Below are positions 1 through 5,678 of a DNA stretch of 8,216 nucleotides, piece after piece. Within the stretch, counting starts at the first letter, position 1, and each line of letters begins with the position of its first letter. Origin of the DNA: Clostridiales bacterium (GTDB lineage: Bacteria; Bacillota; Desulfitobacteriia; Desulfitobacteriales; Desulfitobacteriaceae); assembly GCA_027357125.1 (NCBI GenBank), contig DAHVVW010000075.1:1-8216 (forward strand), read 5' to 3'. Under the pieces are notes generated by a model. That model worked only from the letters and a program-made list of their open reading frames with translations, was not told the DNA's origin and did no database searches. A program made the translations under genes and the position numbers.

Positions 1-100
1 CTTTGCCGATGGCAACCGGAAAACGGCGCAAGAGCACATTCCCTTCGTAGAGCTCGAGCTGACGGCTGCTTTTATGAATTTTAATCAGGCGGGAAGACAT
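1..100 (-). CDS. L,D-transpeptidase (YkuD domain), N-terminal fragment
   Basis: Reading the minus strand from ATG at 100 to the window edge gives 33 codons with no stop, beginning MSSRLIKIHKSSRQLELYEG and ending RRFPVAIGK. This matches the opening strand of the YkuD catalytic domain, which typically reads '...L.L...G.....YPVAVGK' (compare B. subtilis YkuD after its LysM domain). Such enzymes form 3-3 cross-links or anchor proteins in peptidoglycan; the catalytic Cys/His motif lies beyond the window. The start is supported by a GGGAGG Shine-Dalgarno at 107-112, six bases upstream. The catalytic domain begins at once, so there is no signal peptide, LysM or membrane segment at this N-terminus. 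It diverges from the cyanophycin genes. Family assignment rests on a short stretch but the pattern is characteristic. Confidence 0.72.
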   Translation of the reverse strand, partial: MSSRLIKIHKSSRQLELYEGNVLLRRFPVAIGK

Positions 101-226
101 CTAAACTCCCTCCCCGTATTTAGTTTCCATGTATAATATGGCGTTTTGGTTAAAGATGAAAATTGTACATAGGGTGCATAATTCAATCCCTTTTACGCTG
201 AAACTAACTAAACTGGAGGGATTTAT
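101..226. promoter_or_regulatory. Divergent intergenic region between L,D-transpeptidase and cphB
   Basis: This 126-bp AT-rich spacer must hold the promoters of both divergent genes. A perfect TATAAT sits at 132-137 on the plus strand, and an overlapping TATTAT reads at 138-133 on the minus strand. Neither has a convincing TTGACA-like -35 at 16-18 bp, and neither is a TGn-extended -10. I looked for SigE, SigF/G and SigK patterns and found only partial matches. Promoter content is therefore inferred from gene layout more than from motif quality. Confidence 0.35.
215..219 (+). promoter_or_regulatory. Ribosome binding site fixing the TTG start of cphB
   Basis: GGAGG lies seven bases before TTG at 227. 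No in-frame ATG or GTG start fits better. The protein starting there, MSEHVEGKLLIIGGAEDKEG, has the normal cyanophycinase N-terminus, in which the 'G.L.iIGGaEdK' strand comes within the first 15 residues. Confidence 0.75.
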
Positions 227-1033
227 TTGAGCGAACACGTCGAAGGCAAACTTTTGATCATCGGAGGGGCGGAGGACAAGGAGGGAGAGTGCCGCATCTT
301 GAGACATTTTGTGGCTGAAGCAGGAGGACGGGAGAGCCGAATAACTGTGCTGACAGCCGCTACTGAATATCCGCGTCAGGTCGGGGCGCAATATGAACAA
401 CTGTTTTCACGGCTGGGGGCGGAAGAGGTAGATGTCCTTGATGTCTGTGACCGCAGCCAGGCGAGCGCAGAGGGTTTGGTTCAGCAGTTAAACAAGGCCA
501 CCGGCGTGTTTTTTACAGGGGGGGATCAGTTGAGAATTACCGGCCTGATGGGGGGCACTTTAGTGGGCAGAGCCCTCCACCGCTTGTATGAAAAGGGTGT
601 GATTATTGCCGGCACCAGCGCCGGTGCTTCAGTCATGTCGGACACGATGATCGTGGGCGGGGAGGCCGGTACTCCCAAAAAGGATAAGATTACGATGGCG
701 CCAGGCCTAGGGTTAATAAGGGCAGTGGTGATAGATCAACATTTTGCCCAGCGGGGCCGTACCGGCAGGCTCTTGGCAGCAATTGCCCAAAACCCCTATG
801 TGCTCGGAGTGGGAATTGACGAAGATACGGCAATCCTGGTAACTCAAAATGGACAGTTCACGGTTGTGGGGAGCCAGACCGTGACGGTAGTGGACGCCTC
901 TCCGTCAGCAGCGACCAATGTATCGGAATCTTCGCCCGGGCAGCCTCTGGTTCTAAGCCCGGTCTTCATGCATGTCCTGTCTGAAGGATACAGCTTCGAT
1001 CTTAAACGACGGGTTTCCGTCCTGAATACATAA
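227..1033 (+). CDS. cphB: Cyanophycinase (peptidase family S51)
   Basis: Cytoplasmic serine exopeptidase that cleaves cyanophycin (multi-L-arginyl-poly-L-aspartate) into beta-Asp-Arg dipeptides. The 268-residue length is normal for the family. Visible motifs are IIGGAEDK (11-18), FFTGGDQLRITG (95-106), the nucleophile elbow GTSAGAS (129-135, Ser131), DQHF (170-173, His172), R-G-R-x-x-R at 176-181, and GIDEDTA (196-202, Glu199). These correspond in order and near-identical spacing to the Ser132/His174/Glu201 triad and the Gln101, Asp172, Gln173, Arg178, Arg180, Arg183 substrate pocket that I recall for Synechocystis CphB, so the enzyme should be active and cyanophycin-specific rather than another S51 dipeptidase. 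It starts with TTG. It lies 96 bp upstream of cphA on the same strand, with no strong terminator between, so co-transcription is likely. No isoaspartyl dipeptidase gene for the next step is present here. Confidence 0.95.
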   Translation: MSEHVEGKLLIIGGAEDKEGECRILRHFVAEAGGRESRITVLTAATEYPRQVGAQYEQLFSRLGAEEVDVLDVCDRSQASAEGLVQQLNKATGVFFTGGDQLRITGLMGGTLVGRALHRLYEKGVIIAGTSAGASVMSDTMIVGGEAGTPKKDKITMAPGLGLIRAVVIDQHFAQRGRTGRLLAAIAQNPYVLGVGIDEDTAILVTQNGQFTVVGSQTVTVVDASPSAATNVSESSPGQPLVLSPVFMHVLSEGYSFDLKRRVSVLNT

Positions 1034-1041
1034 GGCTAAAA

Positions 1042-1094
1042 AGGTTAAAAATAATAAAAGTGTATTTTAACTTAGAAAATGCCTAAAGAGGCAT
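1042..1094 (+). other. Two small hairpins in the cphB-cphA gap
   Basis: Two inverted repeats follow each other. An AT-rich stem pairs 1042-1050 with 1065-1073 (core GTTAAAA/TTTTAAC, one G-T pair, 14-base loop). A perfect six-base stem ATGCCT/AGGCAT (1079-1084 with 1089-1094) has a four-base AAAG loop. The second is followed only by ATTTCCC, so it is not a good intrinsic terminator. It ends 16 bases before the cphA ribosome binding site (AAGGAGG, 1111-1117). It could tune readthrough, RNA processing or relative expression of cphA; that is inference. Confidence 0.35.
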
Positions 1095-1129
1095 ATTTCC
1101 CTATACTCTAAAGGAGGACTTACAGAGCG

Positions 1130-3793
1130 ATGGAGATTAGACAAGTCCAGGCGATCGAGGGGGCTAATGTGTATAGTTACAGGCCGGTGATTCGAGCGAT
1201 TGTAGATCTGCAGGAATGGACGGATGTAACGACAGATACCCTGGGTGATTTTAATCGACGTCTGGTTGACTGTCTGCCGACGCTGGCAGAGCATCACTGC
1301 GCGCGCGGAAGAGTGGGCGGTTTTTTGGAACGCCTGCGGGAGGGGACCTTGCTCGGCCATACGCTCGAACATATGACCATAGAGCTGTTAACCCTGGCGG
1401 GACAGCATATTCCGTATGGCAAAACGATGGCCTTGCCGGAGCAAAAGGGCTTATATGAGATTATTTTCAACTATGATTCTCAGGAAGGTGCGATGGAAGC
1501 ATTTAAGCGGGCATATGACCTCCTGCACGAACTGCTTGCCGGCAAAGCAGTGGGACCTTCACGTGTGACGGCTATGGTGACAGCCTTAAATAAGGTTATT
1601 GTGAATAACAGTTTAGGGGTTTCTACTAAATCCATAATTGAAGCTTGTCGGGAGCGGGGGATTCCGGTTCAGCGCCTTTCCGGCGGCAGCCTGCTCCAGT
1701 TGGGCTATGGGCGCTACCAGAGGCGTTTGCAGGCTGCGATGACTGACCACACGAGTTGTATCGGGGTGGATATAGCCTGTGACAAGGTCTTAACGAAAAA
1801 GCTTCTGAGCGAAAGTGGTGTGCCCGTGCCGTATGGAAGAGTGGTTGAGAGTGAAGACGAGGCGGTTGAGGCTTTCCACTCACTCAGAGGGAAAGTTGTA
1901 GTCAAACCGTACAACGGGAACCAGGGCAAGGGTGTCAGCCTTCGCCTTAAGAATGAGGCTGAAGTGCGCTCAGCTTTCAAACTTGCGCAGAATTATGGGC
2001 AAGAAGTGATTGTGGAAAAATATATATCCGGGCGTAATTACCGCTTGCTGGTCATAGGGGAAAAATTGGTTGCTGCAGCTGAGCGCATACCTGCCTATGT
2101 CACCGGGGATGGTATGTCCACGATTGAGGAGTTGGTAGAGAGGGCCAACCAGGACCCGGAGCGCGGGGACGATCACGAGAAGGCTCTAACTAAGATCAAG
2201 CTCGATCCGGTGGTGCACTTGACTCTGGCGCAAAAGAAGCTTACGCTCGCATCTGTGCCCCGGACTGGGGAGGTGGTATACTTGCGTGACAGCGCTAATC
2301 TGAGTACAGGGGGCTTCGCGCAAGATGTGACTCCGATTGTCCACCCCGACAATGCAGATTTGGCCGTGTATGCGGCTAAGATTATAGGGCTTGATGTCGC
2401 AGGGGTAGACCTGGTGCTAGAGGATATTGAGAAATCTTATCGGGAGCAAAGATGTAAAATAATAGAAGTGAATGCTGCTCCTGGGATTCGCATGCACCAG
2501 TTCCCTACGCTTGGACAGGCGCGTGATATAGGCAAATTAATCGTCGAGCAGGTAATGCCGGCTGGCAATGGCCGGATTCCGATCGTAGCGATTACCGGAA
2601 CCAATGGGAAAACAACGACAACCCGCCTGATCGGGAAAATGCTATTGGATCAAGAGCTGGCGGTAGGGATGACTACCACGGACGGTATCTTTGTGAGGGG
2701 TAAACTTTTGCTTAATGGAGATACGACCGGCCCGGAAAGCACCCGCATTATTCTCAGGCACCCGGATGTTCAGGTCGCGGTCTTAGAGACCGCGCGCGGC
2801 GGCATTTTGCGTTCCGGACTGGGGTATGATTATGCTGATGTGGCCGTAATTACCAACGTCTCCGCCGACCATCTCGGCCAGTACGGGGTCGAGACAGTGG
2901 AAGATGTCGCCCATGTCAAAAGTTTAGTGGCCGAAGTTGTCAAACCTCACAGCTATGTCGTGCTCAATGCCGATGATCCGTATGTCGTGCACATGGCCCG
3001 CCGCACCCAGGGTAAAGTCATCTATTTCAGCGGCGAGAAGGATAATATCCATATACGCAAACACCTTGCCCGGGGTGGAGTTGCTATCTTCGTGCGGCGC
3101 GGCCTGATCCTTATGTGTCAGGGCTCACGGGAGTACAAAATCTGTTCTGTGAGGCAGATCCCCATCACTTGGGAAGGGAAAGCCAGGCACAATGTGCAAA
3201 ATGCGCTGGCGGCAGTGGCTGCAGGATGGGCTCTGGGCCTAAGTGCTGACGCTATCCGCGAGTCCCTGCTAAGCTTTGCTTCTGATGATAAAGACAACAG
3301 GGGCCGCCTCAACTTTTACCGCCTGGGCGGGGTGGAGGTTGTCGTTGATTATGGGCACAACCCCAAAGGAATTGAAGAGATAGCCCACACCCTTAAAAAA
3401 TTCAAAGGGCGTTCGCTTGTGGGATGTATAACCGTACCCGGAGACAGGCCTGACCAAACGATTAGGGAAGTTGCCAGAGTGGCTGCCAAGGGTTTCAATC
3501 GGCTTATTATCCGGGAAGACAAGGATCTGAGAGGCCGCCACCAAGGGGAAATTGCCCGCATTCTCTATGAAGAAGCGGTAGCGGTGGGTATGGATCCGAA
3601 GAAGATTACAGTCGTGCTCAACGAAAGGGAAGCCTTCTGTTATGGCCTGGACACCTGCCTGCCCGGGGATATCTTCGTGATGTTTTATGAGCACCTGGAT
3701 CCGATTGAGGCAGAGATTAAGCTCAGGCTGGAGCGCGAGTGTGCGGAATCTGAATTTCCCTCCGCTGAAAAAGCCGTGGGAGCGGGCACTTGA
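1130..3793 (+). CDS. cphA: Cyanophycin synthetase
   Basis: ATP-dependent, ribosome-independent polymerase that alternately adds Asp to the poly-Asp backbone and Arg to its side chains. At 887 residues it is full length for the family. The N-terminal domain (about 1-160) carries the conserved GGFLERL...GTLLGHTLEH stretch (63-81). The ATP-grasp domain (about 205-475) shows VVVKPYNGNQGKGVS (256-270), LSTGGFAQDVTP (391-402) and the metal-binding IIEVNAAPGIRMH (444-456). The Mur-ligase-like domain (about 484-875) shows the P-loop GTNGKTTT (490-497), LETARGGILRSGL (552-564), ITNVSADHLG (574-583), DNRGRLN (722-728) and DYGHNP (740-745). All three modules look intact, with no frameshift. AAGGAGG (1111-1117) lies 12 bases before the ATG, a somewhat long spacing. 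It is paired with cphB, which makes a complete synthesis and breakdown module, and a hairpin terminator follows. Confidence 0.96.
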   Translation: MEIRQVQAIEGANVYSYRPVIRAIVDLQEWTDVTTDTLGDFNRRLVDCLPTLAEHHCARGRVGGFLERLREGTLLGHTLEHMTIELLTLAGQHIPYGKTMALPEQKGLYEIIFNYDSQEGAMEAFKRAYDLLHELLAGKAVGPSRVTAMVTALNKVIVNNSLGVSTKSIIEACRERGIPVQRLSGGSLLQLGYGRYQRRLQAAMTDHTSCIGVDIACDKVLTKKLLSESGVPVPYGRVVESEDEAVEAFHSLRGKVVVKPYNGNQGKGVSLRLKNEAEVRSAFKLAQNYGQEVIVEKYISGRNYRLLVIGEKLVAAAERIPAYVTGDGMSTIEELVERANQDPERGDDHEKALTKIKLDPVVHLTLAQKKLTLASVPRTGEVVYLRDSANLSTGGFAQDVTPIVHPDNADLAVYAAKIIGLDVAGVDLVLEDIEKSYREQRCKIIEVNAAPGIRMHQFPTLGQARDIGKLIVEQVMPAGNGRIPIVAITGTNGKTTTTRLIGKMLLDQELAVGMTTTDGIFVRGKLLLNGDTTGPESTRIILRHPDVQVAVLETARGGILRSGLGYDYADVAVITNVSADHLGQYGVETVEDVAHVKSLVAEVVKPHSYVVLNADDPYVVHMARRTQGKVIYFSGEKDNIHIRKHLARGGVAIFVRRGLILMCQGSREYKICSVRQIPITWEGKARHNVQNALAAVAAGWALGLSADAIRESLLSFASDDKDNRGRLNFYRLGGVEVVVDYGHNPKGIEEIAHTLKKFKGRSLVGCITVPGDRPDQTIREVARVAAKGFNRLIIREDKDLRGRHQGEIARILYEEAVAVGMDPKKITVVLNEREAFCYGLDTCLPGDIFVMFYEHLDPIEAEIKLRLERECAESEFPSAEKAVGAGT

Positions 3794-3823
3794 GAGTAGA
3801 TAGGTTCATAAGGGCGCGTGAAT

Positions 3824-3857
3824 TAGGCAGAGCTTACGGGTTCTGCCTATCTTAATT
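3824..3857 (+). terminator. Probable intrinsic terminator after cphA
   Basis: TAGGCAGAGC (3824-3833) pairs with GTTCTGCCTA (3840-3849) in a ten-pair stem with one G-U and a six-base loop. The tail TCTTAATT (3850-3857) is only moderately U-rich, so termination may be partial. It sits 31 bp past the cphA stop and separates the cyanophycin pair from the ispE unit. Confidence 0.55.
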
Positions 3858-3862
3858 GCCAC

Positions 3863-3891
3863 TGGAATTAAACAGTACTAATGGGTATAAT
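3863..3891 (+). promoter_or_regulatory. Probable SigA promoter for ispE-gntR
   Basis: A perfect TATAAT (3886-3891) is preceded at 17 bp by TGGAAT (3863-3868), a 3/6 match to TTGACA. Transcription would start near 3898, just after the cphA terminator, giving a leader of about 35 bases before ispE. A second TATAAT (3901-3906) has no usable -35. Confidence 0.45.
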
Positions 3892-3909
3892 AAGAGAAAA
3901 TATAATCTT

Positions 3910-3922
3910 AATGTTCGGAAAG
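3910..3922 (-). promoter_or_regulatory. PurBox-like site in the ispE leader
   Basis: Read on the minus strand, these bases are CTTTCCGAACATT, matching 12 of 13 positions of the PurBox consensus I recall for B. subtilis PurR (AWWWCCGAACWWT), including the central CGAA. It lies just downstream of the predicted start site and overlaps the ispE ribosome binding site (AAAGGG, 3919-3924). PurR, encoded two genes on, is the obvious candidate ligand. B. subtilis sites usually come as inverted pairs about 16-17 bp apart, and I see no good partner; the nearest CGAA on the other strand (3937-3940, inside ispE) fits poorly and points the wrong way. Confidence 0.35.
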
Positions 3923-3932
3923 GGCCATTGGA

Positions 3933-4799
3933 ATGACGAATTCTTTTAAAGAAACGTTCGCTTACGCCAAGATTAATCTGGCCCTGGCGATTACCGGTCG
4001 CCGTGCTGACGGATATCATGAACTGCAAAGTGTGATGCAGTCCATCTCACTTTATGATGTCATAAGGGTTTGGCGTAGGGGGGATGGGATTACCTGCCGC
4101 TGCGGTGAGCTGAGCGGACCGTTTAATTTGGCTTACCGGGCGGCGGAGAAGTTTGTGCTCCGCCTGGGTAAACCAGCCGGAATTGAAATTGAAATTGAGA
4201 TTGAGAAGAAAATACCGCTTGAAGCCGGTTTGGCGGGAGGGAGCAGTAATGCCGCCGCAGTTTTGCGGGTATTAAACGAGCTTTATGGCTCGCCGCTCTC
4301 CGGGGAAGAACTGAGGGAGCTTGCCGGGAGTATTGGGGCTGATGTTGCTTTTTGCCTGGATGGAGGTACGATGTGGGCTACAGGGAGAGGGGAAATATTG
4401 GAGAAACTCCCGCCGGTGCGTCAGTTGGAGCTGGTAGTGGCGAAGCCCCTGGCCGGAGTTAATACCCAAGAAGCGTACCGCCGCTTTGACGAGGAGGGTC
4501 AAACGGGGAGTCTTAATCAAGATGCCTGGATACAGGCCTTGACAGCGGGCAGGCCTGAACAAATAGCCGCTCTGCTAAGTAATGACCTCGAAGAGGTTTC
4601 AATCCGGATGGTCCCGGAAATCGGGCACATTAAAAGGATCATGCTGAAGTCCGGCTGTTATGGTGCTTTAATGTCGGGGAGCGGGTCGGCTGTTTTCGGC
4701 TTGACGCGGGGGCGCGAGCACGCCTTACGCACAGCCAAAGTTTTAAGGGAGCAAGGGTATAGCCAAGTGTGGACTGCGTCAACAAACTTTTCAGGATGA
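3933..4799 (+). CDS. ispE: 4-diphosphocytidyl-2-C-methyl-D-erythritol kinase
   Basis: GHMP-family kinase of the MEP pathway. It phosphorylates the 2-hydroxyl of CDP-ME with ATP, on the way to isopentenyl diphosphate and so to undecaprenyl and quinone side chains. At 288 residues it has the usual length. Visible motifs are AKINLAL (12-18, catalytic Lys13), the glycine-rich ATP loop PLEAGLAGGSSNAAA (95-109), GADVAF (135-140, catalytic Asp137) and the C-terminal GHMP motif MSGSGSAVFG (247-256). The Asn after GGSS, where many homologues have Asp, is a mild variation. AAAGGG (3919-3924) precedes the ATG by eight bases. It is first in the operon, 15 bp before gntR. The ispE-purR-spoVG-glmU order also occurs in Bacillus, which supports the assignment. 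Confidence 0.96.
   Translation: MTNSFKETFAYAKINLALAITGRRADGYHELQSVMQSISLYDVIRVWRRGDGITCRCGELSGPFNLAYRAAEKFVLRLGKPAGIEIEIEIEKKIPLEAGLAGGSSNAAAVLRVLNELYGSPLSGEELRELAGSIGADVAFCLDGGTMWATGRGEILEKLPPVRQLELVVAKPLAGVNTQEAYRRFDEEGQTGSLNQDAWIQALTAGRPEQIAALLSNDLEEVSIRMVPEIGHIKRIMLKSGCYGALMSGSGSAVFGLTRGREHALRTAKVLREQGYSQVWTASTNFSG
4179..4208 (+). repeat. Hexamer microrepeat inside ispE
   Basis: Five successive in-frame hexamers read GGAATT, GAAATT, GAAATT, GAGATT, GAGAAG. They encode an alternating Ile-Glu stretch at residues 83-92, just before the ATP-binding loop. The reading frame is kept. IspE proteins often have a short Ile-Glu-rich strand here, so this may be a modest expansion of a normal beta strand. 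Confidence 0.6.
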
Positions 4800-4814
4800 A
4801 AGGGGAATTAGACT

Positions 4815-5501
4815 ATGGAAAGAAGGTTAGTTCCGGTTACGCTTGACAGCTATAAGCCGTTAAGGGAGATTGTGTTTGAGGCTATGCGGGAAGCAATCAT
4901 CGGCGGGGTGCTAAAACCGAGCGAAAGGCTGATGGAAATTCAATTGGCGGAAGAAATGGGAGTAAGCCGCACTCCGGTGCGGGAAGCAATCCGCAAACTC
5001 GAGCTTGAGGGTTTTGTGGTGATGATTCCGCGCAAAGGAGCATATGTGGCAGGGGTATCGCATAAAGACGTGGCCGATGTGTTTGAAATCCGGGCGGCAC
5101 TTGAGGGTTTGGCTGCCGGGCTGGCGGCCGAACGGATTACAGACGATGAAATCGAACAAATGGAGAGAGTTTTACTGTATAAAGAGGGTGAAGAACGTGA
5201 TTTAGAGCTGATTGTAAAATCCGATACGGATTTTCATGCCCTCGTGTATAAAGCAAGCCGCAATCAGCGCCTGGTACAAATCTTAGAAAATTTAAGGGAA
5301 CAGATCCAGCGTTTCCGGGCAACGTCTCTGGCAGTACCGGGCCGGGTCAGGGATGCTATCGAAGAGCATCGGGCGATCGTTGAGGCCTTGGCCAATCATG
5401 ATGTGGAGAAGGCTCAGGAACTGGCAAACTCGCATATTGTGACGGCTGAAAATGTCATGTTTGAAGCGTTGCGCACGCAGGCTCTGGCAGCTAAAGAATA
5501 A
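4815..5501 (+). CDS. GntR-family transcriptional regulator, FadR/FCD subfamily
   Basis: DNA-binding regulator of unknown ligand, 228 residues. The N-terminal winged helix-turn-helix (about 13-80) shows the GntR signature: I-GG-LKPSERL (29-39), LAEEMGVSRTPVREAIRKLE (44-63) and the wing GAYV (76-79). The C-terminal all-helical FCD domain (about 85-215) keeps the acid and histidines expected to bind a metal and an organic acid: Asp137-x3-His141, His185 and His207, with family-like spacing. Such proteins usually sense small carboxylates or sugar acids and often repress their own operon. AAGGGG (4800-4805) precedes the ATG by nine bases. The gene starts 15 bp after ispE and is very probably co-transcribed with it. 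No metabolic genes adjoin it to reveal a ligand, and B. subtilis has no gntR-type gene at this position. Confidence 0.9.
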   Translation: MERRLVPVTLDSYKPLREIVFEAMREAIIGGVLKPSERLMEIQLAEEMGVSRTPVREAIRKLELEGFVVMIPRKGAYVAGVSHKDVADVFEIRAALEGLAAGLAAERITDDEIEQMERVLLYKEGEERDLELIVKSDTDFHALVYKASRNQRLVQILENLREQIQRFRATSLAVPGRVRDAIEEHRAIVEALANHDVEKAQELANSHIVTAENVMFEALRTQALAAKE

Positions 5502-5523
5502 TAAATTGTAACTACTCACAACT

Positions 5524-5639
5524 CAGTAGTCAGGAGTCAGTAGTCAGGAGTCAGTATGAGAAAGCGGTTTATGTCTGTGGCATTGCCGGGGGCATATTCT
5601 TGGGTATTCTGACTACTGAATTCTGAATTCTGACTACCT
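5524..5639. repeat. Two opposed heptamer-repeat arrays between gntR and purR
   Basis: The left arm (5524-5558) is five consecutive 7-bp units: CAGTAGT, CAGGAGT, CAGTAGT, CAGGAGT, CAGTATG. The right arm (5605-5639) is five units on the opposite strand: TATTCTG, ACTACTG, AATTCTG, AATTCTG, ACTACCT, whose complements read CAGAATA, CAGTAGT, CAGAATT, CAGAATT, AGGTAGT. The shared unit is CAGNANT. The arms are in register and separated by 46 unique bases (5559-5604), so the whole can fold as a long imperfect hairpin with about 26 of 35 positions matching. The right arm ends 39 bp before purR. Base composition and periodicity differ from every other gap in the window. It resembles in kind the heptanucleotide STRR repeats of cyanobacteria and small palindromic mobile repeats, but I cannot name a family. 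Confidence 0.85.
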
Positions 5640-5678
5640 AAATAGTAACGATAAATTTATTAAAGAGGTAGTTAGGGT

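Noticed and set aside
101..400. A 99-codon minus-strand frame across the divergent spacer and the cphB start
   Set aside because: It overlaps the cphB N-terminus antisense and fills the promoter gap. The real minus-strand gene (L,D-transpeptidase) starts at 100 in a different frame with a good ribosome binding site.
3269..3694. A 141-codon open frame on the minus strand inside cphA
   Set aside because: It lies fully antisense to the strongly conserved Mur-ligase region of CphA, shows no recognisable domain, and is explained by codon composition of the sense gene. The same holds for the shorter antisense frames over cphB, ispE, purR and glmU.
3901..3906. A second TATAAT upstream of ispE
   Set aside because: No TTGACA-like element lies 16-18 bp upstream, whereas the TATAAT at 3886-3891 has a partial one.
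5524..5639. The heptamer arrays as a CRISPR or transposon end
   Set aside because: Units are 7 bp with no spacers, so not CRISPR. No transposase frame, clear target-site duplication or classical IS ends can be seen around them.
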